This document shows, piece after piece, positions 14,538 to 22,786 of a stretch of 52,639 nt of DNA. The position numbers and the translations under genes were made by a program. The stretch is from an uncultured Collinsella sp. (lineage in GTDB: Bacteria; Actinomycetota; Coriobacteriia; Coriobacteriales; Coriobacteriaceae), in the NCBI GenBank assembly GCA_958354105.1, contig CATWVA010000013.1:1-52639 (forward strand), written 5' to 3'. Every line of letters starts with the position of its first letter. Within the stretch, counting starts at the first letter, position 1. The notes beneath the pieces are model-generated. The model saw only the letters and a program-made list of their open reading frames with translations. It was not told where the DNA came from and did not search any database.

Positions 14538-15425
14538 GTGGACAACATACGAGAGGAGTTTGGCGGCGAGCCCGTCGCGGCATTCTCGATGTCGCATCCG
14601 GCTGTGCCGGCACTCTATATAGTGCTGACGCTGGGGCTCACTATGTTCTCGATGCAGCCGGTACTGATTGCGCTGTCACTTGCGGGCGGGCTGGCGTATG
14701 GATTTGCGGCGCGTGGGGCTGCCCGCACGCTGGGCGCGCTCCGCTGGCAGCTGCCGGTGATTTTGATCGTCGCGGTGCTCAATCCGCTGTTTAGCGCCTC
14801 GGGCTCGACGGAGCTGTTCCGTATTGGCATGCGCGCGGTGTATCTGGAGAGCATGGTATACGGCCTGTGCATGGGCGGGCTGTTTGTGGCGAGCGTGCTG
14901 TGGTTTGAGGCCGCGGCGTCGATGCTCGAATACGACAAGGTGCTCGCGCTGCTGGGCAATGCCGCACCGGTGATTGCGCTCATGATCTCGATGTGCATGC
15001 GGCTTATCCCGCAGTTTTTGCGCCGCGGCCGCACGGTACTGGCGGTGCAAGATGCGATTGACGTGCCGGGCCGCGCGCCGGCCGACCCCGTGCGCTCGCG
15101 CCTGCGGGCGTCGAGCGTGTTGATGGGCTGGGGCATGGAAGATTCGCTGGAGCGTGCGGACGCGATGCGCTCGCGCGGGTGGGGTGCCGCGACGCGTCGT
15201 ACGACGTATGCGCGGTATCGACTGGGGCGCAGCGACGTTGCCGCGCTGGCCGGGCTCGCACTGTTTGGTGCTGCCGCGGTGGCAGTGGCGTGGACCGCGA
15301 CGACGCAGTATTCGTTTTATCCGCAGCTCTCGGTGCCGGCGCCGTGGCCGGGCTATGTCGTGTACGCTGCCTGGATGGTGCTGCCTTGCGCGTTTCATGC
15401 GATTGATGAGAAGAGGTTTGGCTGA
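14538..15425 (+). CDS. ECF transporter transmembrane (T) component
   Basis: About 295 residues. It has several hydrophobic helices in the N-terminal half, a cytoplasmic region (QFLRRGRTVLAVQDAIDVPG) and the coupling-helix motif SLERADAMRSRGWG (EcfT A-R-G type). The S and dual-ATPase components follow directly, which supports the call. The start is uncertain: GTG at 14532 or 14538 follows a G-rich Shine-Dalgarno-like run, and ATG at 14589 would shorten the protein by 17 residues. The reading frame is open back to 14367, but the upstream part is Arg/Leu/Cys-rich and looks non-coding. The stop overlaps the next start by 1 bp. Confidence 0.85.
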   Translation: MDNIREEFGGEPVAAFSMSHPAVPALYIVLTLGLTMFSMQPVLIALSLAGGLAYGFAARGAARTLGALRWQLPVILIVAVLNPLFSASGSTELFRIGMRAVYLESMVYGLCMGGLFVASVLWFEAAASMLEYDKVLALLGNAAPVIALMISMCMRLIPQFLRRGRTVLAVQDAIDVPGRAPADPVRSRLRASSVLMGWGMEDSLERADAMRSRGWGAATRRTTYARYRLGRSDVAALAGLALFGAAAVAVAWTATTQYSFYPQLSVPAPWPGYVVYAAWMVLPCAFHAIDEKRFG

Positions 15426-17068
15426 TGGCTCGGTTTGATAGGAGCTCGGCGGCGGGTGTGGCATATGGCTCGGCCGCGCCGGCGATTGAGGTGCGAGGCC
15501 TTAGTTTTGCCTATCCCGGGGCCGAGGCACCGGTGCTCGAGGGACTTGATTGGCGTGTTTCCCAAGGTGCGTTTGCGCTGCTTGTTGGCGGTACCGGGTC
15601 GGGCAAATCGACGCTGCTGTCGCTGCTCAAGCCCGAGATCGCTCCGGCGGGTACGCGCTCCGGCGAGCTGCGCGTGCTGGGCGAGCCCGTCGCCGACATG
15701 GACGTGCGGGCATCGGCGGAGCGCGTGGGTTATGTGTTCCAGGATCCCGAGAACCAGATCGTGTGCGAAACCGTGTGGCACGAGATGGCGTTTGGCCTAG
15801 AGAATCTGGGTGTGTCGCGCGACGAGATGCGCCGTCGCGTAGCTGAGACCAGCTATTTCTTTGGACTGGAAGATTGGCTTCACCGCGATACCGATGCGCT
15901 TTCGGGCGGACGCAAGCAGCTGCTGTTGTTGGCGGCCGTGCTGGCCTTGCGCCCGCGCGTGCTGCTGCTCGACGAGCCCACGTCCCAGCTCGATCCTGTT
16001 GCCGAGAAAAATTTTCTGCACGCGCTGTTTCGCGTGAACCGCGAGTTGGGTTGCACGGTTGTTGTGGCAACGCACCAGCCGCGCCCGATGCTCGAATACG
16101 CGACGTGTGCGTACCGGATTGAGGACGGTCGCGTGCGCGAGGTGGCGGATATGGCTTCTTTGGGACGCCGAGAATCGCTGTTTTCCGACGACATGTTGGG
16201 GTGGGGTGCCGTCCGATGTGCAAAAAACGGAGTATTCAGCAGGCGTGAGGACAATTTGGGCTCTCTGGAGCCGCCCGGGGACGTATCGAGCGCGAAAAAA
16301 AGTTCGAAATTGGACAAATCGTCCGAATTTGTGGCGCAAACGTCGCTCGAGAACGGCTCGGAAGCCTTCCCGCGCACGGATGGGAGCAGAATACTCCAAA
16401 AAATGTACGGCGGGTCGGCTACCACCCTGGCAGGGAGCTGGTTTCGCTACGATCGCGCGGGCGGTTGGGTGCTGCGCGGGCTCGACGTGGCGTTTTCGGC
16501 CGGTGCGGTGCATGCGATCGTGGGCGGCAACGGATGCGGTAAGTCGACGATGCTTTCGGTGCTGGCCAAGACTGCCAAGCTGCAACGTGGTCGTATGGTG
16601 CGCGGGGCGGCCTCGGCTGCGCTGCTGCCGCAGAACCCCAAGGCCCTGCTGGTTGCCGAGACGGTGCGCGACGAGCTGATGGAATGGGCTTCGGCCTGCG
16701 GGTACGACGAGGCTATGGCGCGGGAGCGCGCGGCGAGTCTGGGGCTCGCGGACTTGGGGGAGCGCCACCCCTATGACCTTTCGGGCGGACAGCGTCAGCT
16801 GCTTGCGTTGGCAAAGCTGCTGTTGATCGGCCCCGAACTGCTATTGCTCGATGAGCCCACCAAGGGTTTGGACCTGGCCAGCCGCCGCATCATCGCCCGC
16901 GCCCTGCGCGACCATGCGCAGGCTGGCGGCACCGTCGTCATGGCGACGCACGACCTAGACTTTGCCGAGCAGGTTGCCGATGACATTTCCATGATGTTTG
17001 ATGGCGAGATCGCCTGCATGGAGCCGCCGACCGACTTCTTTGCCGACAACGTGTTTTATAGGGCGTGA
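15425..17068 (+). CDS. ECF transporter fused dual ATPase (EcfA-EcfA')
   Basis: A 547-residue protein with two complete ABC ATPase domains. Domain 1 has Walker A GGTGSGKST (residues 55-63), Q-loop YVFQDPENQI, signature LSGGRKQ and Walker B VLLLDEPTSQLD. Domain 2 has Walker A GGNGCGKST (about 367-375), signature LSGGQRQ and LLLLDEPTKGLD. Together they would power the T/S membrane pair. Residues about 260-340 form a Ser/Lys/Glu-rich linker, encoded by an AT-richer palindromic stretch (16216-16408) that looks like a repeat element absorbed in frame. It overlaps the T gene by 1 bp. Confidence 0.92.
   Translation: MARFDRSSAAGVAYGSAAPAIEVRGLSFAYPGAEAPVLEGLDWRVSQGAFALLVGGTGSGKSTLLSLLKPEIAPAGTRSGELRVLGEPVADMDVRASAERVGYVFQDPENQIVCETVWHEMAFGLENLGVSRDEMRRRVAETSYFFGLEDWLHRDTDALSGGRKQLLLLAAVLALRPRVLLLDEPTSQLDPVAEKNFLHALFRVNRELGCTVVVATHQPRPMLEYATCAYRIEDGRVREVADMASLGRRESLFSDDMLGWGAVRCAKNGVFSRREDNLGSLEPPGDVSSAKKSSKLDKSSEFVAQTSLENGSEAFPRTDGSRILQKMYGGSATTLAGSWFRYDRAGGWVLRGLDVAFSAGAVHAIVGGNGCGKSTMLSVLAKTAKLQRGRMVRGAASAALLPQNPKALLVAETVRDELMEWASACGYDEAMARERAASLGLADLGERHPYDLSGGQRQLLALAKLLLIGPELLLLDEPTKGLDLASRRIIARALRDHAQAGGTVVMATHDLDFAEQVADDISMMFDGEIACMEPPTDFFADNVFYRA
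16216..16408. repeat. Palindromic element inside the EcfA-EcfA' coding sequence
   Basis: The ends carry inverted GGAGTATTC cores: CGGAGTATTCAGC ending at 16240, and GCAGAATACTCC starting at 16386. Between them lies a second palindrome, AAATTGGAC / GTCCGAATTT, at about 16306-16330. The stretch is lower in GC than the flanking ATPase domains and encodes only the linker. It keeps the frame open. Confidence 0.45.
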
Positions 17069-17072
17069 TGGG

Positions 17073-17786
17073 ATGACGGATTATCGCGTCGCGCGCCTGC
17101 TCGCAAAACTGGAGATCCCGCTGCTGCTGGCGGTGCCAGCCGTGATGGCTGCGGCGTTGCTGGCGGGCGTTGAGCAGGCGGCACTCGCCATGCTTGTCGT
17201 GGTGGCGCTGGTGCTTGCGCTGTTCTTTGCAGGCTACGAGGCGTCGCGACCGGGCCTGCGCCAGATTATGCCAACGCTGGTTCTGGCGGCGTTGGCCGCG
17301 GCGGGGCGCATCTTGTTTGGCCCCATTCCCGACTTTAAACCCGTGAGTGCCATCGCCATTATCGCGGGGGCGACGCTTGGCCGCCGCAATGGTTTTATGG
17401 TTGGCGCGCTGGCGGCGCTGAGCAGCAATTTCTTTTTTGGACAGGGCATGTGGACGCCGTGGCAGATGTATGCCTGGGGGCTCGTGGGATACGTTGGCGG
17501 TGCGCTGGCGCATGCCGGCGCTTTTGATCGCGCCGATGGCACCGTGCGTATGCCGGCGCTGCTGACCTACGGCTTTGCTTCGGGTTTGCTGTACGGCGTT
17601 GTGATCAACGCCTACGACATTATCGGTTTTGTTCAACCGCTCACGTGGGCGGGTGCCATGGCGCGTCTTGCCACGGCGGTGCCGTTCGATATCACGCACG
17701 GCCTTGCGACCTGCGTGTTTTTGGTCGCCCTGTACAAGCCTTGGTGTCGCCGCATCAACCGAGTCGTCGTGAAGTGCGGACTGTAG
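17073..17786 (+). CDS. ECF transporter substrate-binding (S) component
   Basis: A 237-residue membrane protein with about six hydrophobic segments. The segment FGPIPDFKPVSAIAIIAGATLGRRNGFMVGALAALSS resembles the substrate-specific components of ECF importers (a loop ending in Pro-Asn/Asp-Phe-Lys-Pro). The YAWGLVGYVGGALA and PFDITHGLAT segments support this. The ligand is unknown; the cobalamin-type (CbrT-like) group is one possibility, but no B12 riboswitch or other vitamin leader was recognised upstream of the operon. It starts 4 nt after the dual ATPase stop. Confidence 0.78.
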   Translation: MTDYRVARLLAKLEIPLLLAVPAVMAAALLAGVEQAALAMLVVVALVLALFFAGYEASRPGLRQIMPTLVLAALAAAGRILFGPIPDFKPVSAIAIIAGATLGRRNGFMVGALAALSSNFFFGQGMWTPWQMYAWGLVGYVGGALAHAGAFDRADGTVRMPALLTYGFASGLLYGVVINAYDIIGFVQPLTWAGAMARLATAVPFDITHGLATCVFLVALYKPWCRRINRVVVKCGL

Positions 17787-17824
17787 GGCTGGTTGCGCCG
17801 GGGCGGGAATCAATACTGCCGAAG

Positions 17825-17992
17825 TGCCATTTTAAAACTATGCCGGTTTACGGGGCCAGATTGGCACAAGCAGACCATGCCGGCTATTTTTGAAATAGAG
17901 CAAGCCGTTTACCTGCGGTTTTATTATTTCGGAATTGCGTATGGTTGGGGGTTCGCGATTCAGCCCCGTAAACCGGCATAGTTTTGAAATAG
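17825..17992. repeat. Composite repeat type A, copy 1
   Basis: Arms AAAACTATGCCGGTTTACGG (from 17834) and CCGTAAACCGGCATAGTTTT (to 17984) are exact complements over about 23 bp, extended outward by TGCCATTTT / GAAATAG. The interior carries the half-motif TACCTGCGGTTTTAT. Two related copies lie at 49131-49290 and 49629-49788. Confidence 0.75.
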
Positions 17993-18090
17993 CCGGCTGA
18001 TACGACGGGCATCGTGGCCCTCAGAGAGCCAAATTGATCCGTTTTCTTTCGCCTCCAGACGTTCCCAGGGAATCAGCTGAACCCGCCCGC

Positions 18091-18246
18091 CACGGAATCG
18101 GCCTATCTACTATGTTTGGCCCGACACCCCCAAACACAACCGCGTTTTATGAAAAACCGCAGGCTTTCTACCTGCGGTTTTCTTTTTGCGTTGTTCGCTG
18201 TGGTTGAGGGTGGTGGCTTAAACGTAGTAGATGGGCCAGTTTCGTG
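18091..18246. repeat. Composite repeat type B, copy 1 (156 bp)
   Basis: The outer arms read CACGGAATCGGCCTATCTAC on the left and, in complement, CACGAAACTGGCCCATCTAC on the right. The centre has a perfect hairpin, AAAACCGCAGG / CCTGCGGTTTT, at 18152-18180, which could double as a terminator. A second 156-bp copy is at 49379-49534. The remaining parts of the 17787-18321 gap hold only sequence shared with the 49-kb locus (for example a TGATCCGTTTTCTTTCGCCT segment). Confidence 0.75.
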
Positions 18247-18321
18247 ACAAGCGGGCCGCGTGGATGCCCTCGCGAGGTGAAAATGATCCCTTTTCCTCCG
18301 TCCCCAGGGGATTAGTTGGGG

Positions 18322-19140
18322 CTAGAGCTCTAGGGTGAGGGTGACGGGGCAGTGGTCACTGCCAAAGATGTCGCCGCGGATGCCGGTGTCGCGTACGTTG
18401 TCGGCGATTGCGTCGCTTACCAGGAAGTAGTCGATGCGCCAGCCGGCGTTGTTCTTGCGGGCATTAAAGCGATAGCTCCACCAGCTGTAGACGCCCTCGA
18501 CGTCGGGGTTTGCCGCGCGCCAGGTATCGGTAAAACCGGCGTCGAGCAGCTCGGTAAACTTGCCGCGCTCTTCGTCCGAAAAGCCTGCGTTGCCGCGGTT
18601 GGACTTGGGGTTCTTAAGGTCGATCTCCTCGTGCGCCACGTTAAAGTCGCCGCAGGTCACGACGGGCTTGCCGCACTCGTGCTCAAGCGCGTTCAAAAAG
18701 CCGCGGTAGGCATCGTCCCACGCCATGCGCACGTCGATGCGGGCGAGTTCATTTTGGGCGTTGGGCGTATAGACGTCGACAAACCAAAACTTGTCGAACT
18801 CGAGCGCGCAGACGCGGCCCTCGGTTACGGCTTGGGCGACGAGCTCGGCCGCCTCACCCTCGCCGGCGTAGGGTAGCAGCGCGTCGGCGTGCAGCACGCG
18901 CAGCGGTTCCTGGCGGCTAAAGACCGCAGTGCCCGAATAGCCTTTACGCTCGGCGTAGCTCCAGGTTTGGTGATAGCCGGGCAGGTCAATATCGACCTGG
19001 CCTTCTTGCAGCTTGGTCTCTTGCAGCGCCAGGATATCGACGTCGAGTTCTTGCGCGATCTGGATAAAGCTCGGGTCCTTTTTGAGCACGGCGCGCAGGC
19101 CGTTGACGTTCCACGAGGCGAAAGTGTAAGTCTGAGGCAT
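18322..19140 (-). CDS. xth: Exodeoxyribonuclease III (AP endonuclease family)
   Basis: A 272-residue DNA-repair nuclease of the ExoIII/ExoA family. It would cleave at abasic sites and remove 3' blocking groups. Active-site motifs are all visible: SWNVNGLRAVL, the metal-binding glutamate in LQETKLQEG, YTPNAQNELARIDVR, the CGDFNVAHEEIDLKNP segment and the terminal GSDHCPVTL. The length is typical. It is divergent from the sirtuin gene across a 114-bp gap that presumably holds both promoters. Confidence 0.95.
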   Translation of the reverse strand: MPQTYTFASWNVNGLRAVLKKDPSFIQIAQELDVDILALQETKLQEGQVDIDLPGYHQTWSYAERKGYSGTAVFSRQEPLRVLHADALLPYAGEGEAAELVAQAVTEGRVCALEFDKFWFVDVYTPNAQNELARIDVRMAWDDAYRGFLNALEHECGKPVVTCGDFNVAHEEIDLKNPKSNRGNAGFSDEERGKFTELLDAGFTDTWRAANPDVEGVYSWWSYRFNARKNNAGWRIDYFLVSDAIADNVRDTGIRGDIFGSDHCPVTLTLEL

Positions 19141-19254
19141 GGTGTCCTTTCGACGGGGTTGGCAGGCTTAAGATTAGCGCAACAGGGGCGGGGTGGGCTC
19201 CGTGGGCGACGGCGCAATCGCAGCCGCCCCGACCAACATGGACGGAGGACAAAC

Positions 19255-20007
19255 ATGACGCAAGCGATAACAGATCCCAAGCAGGCCTCCACCGCGCTGG
19301 CGGAGCTGTTCAATACCCACGGGCGTGTGGTGTTCTTTGGCGGCGCTGGTGTTTCCACGGCAAGCGGCATTCCCGATTTCCGCAGCGTGGACGGCCTGTA
19401 TCATCAGCAGTTTGCCTATCCGCCCGAGACTATGCTCTCGCATAGCTTTTACGAGACACATCCGGCGGAGTTCTTCGACTTTTACCGAACCAAGATGATC
19501 GCGCTTAACGCTAAGCCCAACCGCTGCCACACCAAGCTGGCCGAGCTGGAGCGAGCTGGCAAGCTCGATGCCGTGGTGACGCAAAACATCGACGGCTTGC
19601 ATCAGATGGCGGGCTCGCAGCGCGTGTTTGAGTTGCACGGATCGGTCCATCGCAACATTTGCCAGTCGTGCGGCGCGGTCTATAGCGCCGAGTGGATTTG
19701 CTCGCGCGAGCACGAGGACGCCGCGGGCGTGCCCGTGTGCCCCGCGTGCGGTGGTCGCATCAAGCCCGATGTGGTGCTCTACGAAGAGCCGCTCGACGAG
19801 CGTGTGTTGACCGGTGCCGTTGCCGCCATCGCCGCGGCCGATGCCCTCATTGTGGGCGGGACCTCGCTCGTGGTGTATCCGGCGGCAGGCCTTACGCGTT
19901 ACTTTACTGGCGATACGCTGGCCATTTGCAATTTGGCGCCTACCGATCAGGATGCAAATGCCGACCTGCTGATTTCTTGCGACATCGCGGCCGCGTTTGC
20001 GTTCTAG
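19255..20007 (+). CDS. Sirtuin-type NAD-dependent protein deacylase
   Basis: A 250-residue Sir2-family enzyme that would remove acyl groups from lysines using NAD. Motifs in order: GGAGVSTASGIPDFRS (NAD binding), VVTQNIDGLHQMAG, the catalytic histidine in ELHGSVHRNIC, a four-cysteine zinc site (CQSC and CPAC), GRIKPDVVLYEEPL and GTSLVVYPAAGL. Size and motif spacing fit a single-domain bacterial sirtuin. ATG 19255 has GGAGG about 7 nt upstream; the open frame extends further upstream but runs antisense to xth. Confidence 0.94.
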   Translation: MTQAITDPKQASTALAELFNTHGRVVFFGGAGVSTASGIPDFRSVDGLYHQQFAYPPETMLSHSFYETHPAEFFDFYRTKMIALNAKPNRCHTKLAELERAGKLDAVVTQNIDGLHQMAGSQRVFELHGSVHRNICQSCGAVYSAEWICSREHEDAAGVPVCPACGGRIKPDVVLYEEPLDERVLTGAVAAIAAADALIVGGTSLVVYPAAGLTRYFTGDTLAICNLAPTDQDANADLLISCDIAAAFAF

Positions 20008-20027
20008 CCCGTGTGCGCGGATACAAT
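19997..20027 (+). promoter_or_regulatory. Possible promoter of the folPK gene
   Basis: TACAAT at 20022-20027 resembles a -10 box and TTGCGT at 19997 a -35 box, but the spacer is 19 bp. It is followed by a small hairpin, CCGCCGCCAGCT / AGCTCGGCGG, before the Shine-Dalgarno AGGAGG. Confidence 0.3.
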
Positions 20028-20102
20028 AGAAAGACTGAGTGCAAAGCGACCCCGCCGCCAGCTCCCCAAGCTCGGCGGCGTGGGCATTTTAGGAGGATGT
20101 TC

Positions 20103-21833
20103 ATGGCGAACGACAGCAAGACATGGCGGTGCGGAAAGTATGAGCTCAGCTTTGACCGTCCGCGCATCATGGGCGTCCTCAACGTGACGCCCGATTCGTT
20201 TAGCGACGGCGGGGAGCACTTCGACCCGGATGCCGCCATCGAGTACGGCCTGGCGATGCTCGACGCCGGCGCCGACATCATCGACGTGGGCGGCGAGTCC
20301 ACGCGCCCCGGATTTACCCCGGTCAATCCCGACGAGGAGGCTCGCCGCGTGCTGCCCGTGGTGCGCGCGCTGGCCAAAGAGGGCGCCATCGTCTCGATCG
20401 ACACGCGCCACGTGGCGGTTGCTAAGGCGGCCGTGCGCTGCGGCGCCTCGATCGTCAACGACGTGACCGGCTTCACCGACCCCAAGATGGTCGAGTTTGT
20501 TAAGACGAGCACCTGCGGTGTCATCGTGATGCATGCCGGCGAGGTCGCCGCGCCTACCCGCACGCACGCAACGGTGCAGCTCGATACCTCGGCGGCGGCG
20601 TTTGTTGCCGAGAAGGCGCGCGAGGCGGCTGCCGAGGCCGCGCGTGAGGCCGAGAAGCCGGCTCGCCGCCGTCGCGGCAAGTTGCTGGGCGAGCCTAAGC
20701 CGGAGGCCAAGCTTCCGGGTGGCGTGGTGCAGCCCTCGTTGCCGTTTGGCGAACCTGAGCCCGCGACCGAGCCTGCAAGCGAGCAGGAGACGCCGGCCGC
20801 CGAGCAGGCTGCTGCTGCCGAGGCCGTCGCGCCCGCGCCCGAGGCCACCGAGGCCGCATCGGAGCCCAATGACCGCCTGGCCGCCATGATGCGCCGCAGC
20901 GCCCGCCGCGAGGAAGCCCACGTGCCCACCTCGCAGCTCCGCCGCTTCACCCTGCCCGATTCGGCGCCCATCATGCGCCGCGTCATGGGCTTTCTGTCCG
21001 ACCAGGCCCGCGCGCTCATCCACGCCGGCGTGTCGCGCGACCGCATCTGCATCGATCCCGGTCCGGGCTTTGGCAAGACGGCCAACGAGGGCATCGTCAT
21101 CCAGCGCGAGACTGCCAAGATGGCGTCGCTGGGCTATCCGCTCATGTGCGCCGTATCGCGCAAGCGCTTTGTGGGCGCCGTCTCGGGCGTGACCGAGGCC
21201 GCCGAGCGCGATGCCGCTACGTTTGGCGTGTGCCTGGGCGCCATCCAGGCCGGTGCCAACATCGTGCGCGTGCACGACGCCGCGGGTTTTGCGCAGTTCC
21301 TGAACGGCTACTGGGCGGTTGCCAAGCCGCAGCCGCGCCGCGCGTTTGTGGCCGTGGGCTCCAACCTGGGGCATCGCTGTGACAACATCCGCGCCGCACG
21401 CGACATGATCGCCGAGATTCCACTCACCTGCGTGTCCAACTCCTCCAAGATCTACGAGAGCGAGCCGGCCTACGAGATGCGCCAGGACGCGTTTGCCAAC
21501 GCCGTCATCGAGATTAAGACCGAGCTGGCGCCGCTGGTGCTGCTCGACGAGCTCATGAAGATCGAGGCCGAGCTGGGGCGCGACCGCTCCAAAAAGGCCA
21601 AGGCCAACGGCCCGCGCACCATCGACCTGGATCTGCTGTGGATGGACGGCGAGACCCACGGGGGCAAAAAGCTGCGCCTGCCGCATCCGCTGATCGGCGA
21701 GCGCGACTTTGTGCTGGTGCCGCTCGAGGATCTGATGCACGATCCGGCGCGGTTCTTCCGCTACAACGGCGTCGAGGTCAAGGAGCCCGAGGACCGCGTG
21801 GGCCATATCGTGGGCGAATTGGGGCGCATGTAG
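20103..21833 (+). CDS. Fused dihydropteroate synthase / HPPK (FolP-FolK)
   Basis: A 576-residue bifunctional folate enzyme. The DHPS part has GVLNVTPDSFSDGG, DVGGESTRPG, VSIDTRH, IVNDVTGF, DPGPGFGKT and AVSRKRFVG. The HPPK part (about 410-576) starts AFVAVGSNLGHRCDNI and has RTIDLDLLWMDG plus LPHPLIGERDFVLVPL. The order DHPS-HPPK joins the two consecutive-pathway enzymes in reverse reaction order. Unusual is an insertion of roughly 115-130 residues (about 155-285) after the VIVMHAGEV strand. It is rich in Ala, Glu and Pro, with Arg/Lys at its start, and looks disordered. The catalytic motifs on both sides are intact, so the enzyme is probably active. Shine-Dalgarno AGGAGG precedes the ATG. 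The stop directly abuts the next start. Confidence 0.93.
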   Translation: MANDSKTWRCGKYELSFDRPRIMGVLNVTPDSFSDGGEHFDPDAAIEYGLAMLDAGADIIDVGGESTRPGFTPVNPDEEARRVLPVVRALAKEGAIVSIDTRHVAVAKAAVRCGASIVNDVTGFTDPKMVEFVKTSTCGVIVMHAGEVAAPTRTHATVQLDTSAAAFVAEKAREAAAEAAREAEKPARRRRGKLLGEPKPEAKLPGGVVQPSLPFGEPEPATEPASEQETPAAEQAAAAEAVAPAPEATEAASEPNDRLAAMMRRSARREEAHVPTSQLRRFTLPDSAPIMRRVMGFLSDQARALIHAGVSRDRICIDPGPGFGKTANEGIVIQRETAKMASLGYPLMCAVSRKRFVGAVSGVTEAAERDAATFGVCLGAIQAGANIVRVHDAAGFAQFLNGYWAVAKPQPRRAFVAVGSNLGHRCDNIRAARDMIAEIPLTCVSNSSKIYESEPAYEMRQDAFANAVIEIKTELAPLVLLDELMKIEAELGRDRSKKAKANGPRTIDLDLLWMDGETHGGKKLRLPHPLIGERDFVLVPLEDLMHDPARFFRYNGVEVKEPEDRVGHIVGELGRM

Positions 21834-22535
21834 ATGATCGAGATGAATGCTGTTGCCGCCGGCACCGAGCTCGACGCGGCGCGTGACGCGGGCCGCGAGG
21901 GCGTGTCCGCGGGCTGGTGCGCGTGGAGCGCGGGCGATGCTTCGCTGACGTTTTCGCTGGTCGTTCGCCCCGACGTGAACATGCACGCCTTTCACGGTCT
22001 TCCGTTTGTGGCCGCGATGGGCATGATGGACGCGCTCGTGGGCACGACGTCGACGCCGGGCCTGGGCCTTGCCGGTAAGGTGGGTATCCAGTGGCCGAGT
22101 GACATCGTGTGCGGTGCGCCTGCGTTTGAGACGTCACTCGCGCGTGTTGCCGTGAACGGCGGTGCCGGTGCTGCGGGCATGTTTGCCGCGGTGACGGTTG
22201 ATATTGAGCGTGCGGCGCTGGGTGAGCTTGGTGTGGATATGGCAGATGAGGCGCTGATCGAGGCATTGGCCGCCGCCGTGCTGGTCCGCGTGGACACCTG
22301 GGCGGTTGCCGCCAACACACCACAGGGCGCTGCCGGCCCGCTGGCTCCGGTGCTGGGCGAGTACTTTGACATGGTGCCACTGTTGGGTCGTCAGGTCGCG
22401 GCGGTGTCGCCCAACGGCTTGCCGCTTGCGGTCGGTGTGTTTGCGGGCCTGGACATCTGGGGCCGCGCGACCATCAAGACCGATGCCGGCGAGCAGGAGT
22501 TTCCGCCCGAGGCCGTACGGATTCGCGGACTGTAA
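21834..22535 (+). CDS. Biotin/lipoate-ligase-fold protein, degenerate
   Basis: A 233-residue protein starting immediately after the folPK stop. The central segment LGLAGKVGIQWPSDIVCGAP matches the KWPNDL region of biotin-protein ligases, and VVRPDVNMHAFHGLPFVAAMGMMDAL matches the preceding helix. The canonical biotin-binding GRGR motif is not seen (the equivalent area reads REGVSAGWCAW), and there is no N-terminal DNA-binding domain. A C-terminal SPNGLPLAVGVFAGLDIWG segment resembles the BirA C-terminal SH3-like domain. It may be a ligase of altered specificity or a non-catalytic relative. Confidence 0.6.
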   Translation: MIEMNAVAAGTELDAARDAGREGVSAGWCAWSAGDASLTFSLVVRPDVNMHAFHGLPFVAAMGMMDALVGTTSTPGLGLAGKVGIQWPSDIVCGAPAFETSLARVAVNGGAGAAGMFAAVTVDIERAALGELGVDMADEALIEALAAAVLVRVDTWAVAANTPQGAAGPLAPVLGEYFDMVPLLGRQVAAVSPNGLPLAVGVFAGLDIWGRATIKTDAGEQEFPPEAVRIRGL

Positions 22536-22633
22536 CGCGAGGTGCCCGCGCTCAAAGATAGCGATGACAACGAAGCCCTCTTCGGCCTGTGCTGGGGAGG
22601 GTCTTGTTGTCTGGGGAATGGGTTGTCAGCACC

Positions 22634-22674
22634 CTATTCCTCAAAACTGAAAATCTTTCGATTTTGAGGAATAG
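22634..22674. repeat. 41-bp palindrome, copy 1
   Basis: CTATTCCTCAAAA at one end and TTTTGAGGAATAG at the other, with an A/T-rich centre. Two more 41-bp copies lie at 22720 and 23993, on both sides of the AAA ATPase gene. Confidence 0.85.
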
Positions 22675-22719
22675 AATTAAGCCAGCTCGGCCTTTAACGA
22701 GGTATATTCGTTGCAGAGT

Positions 22720-22760
22720 CTATTCCTCAAAACTGAATAATTTTCGTTTTTGAGGAATAG
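22720..22760. repeat. 41-bp palindrome, copy 2
   Basis: Same ends as copy 1 (CTATTCCTCAAAA and TTTTGAGGAATAG), with a slightly different centre. It lies 26 bp upstream of the ATPase start codon, close enough to act as an operator or 5' leader hairpin. Confidence 0.85.
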
Positions 22761-22786
22761 CGATAGAAGACCGCAGGGAGGCACCA

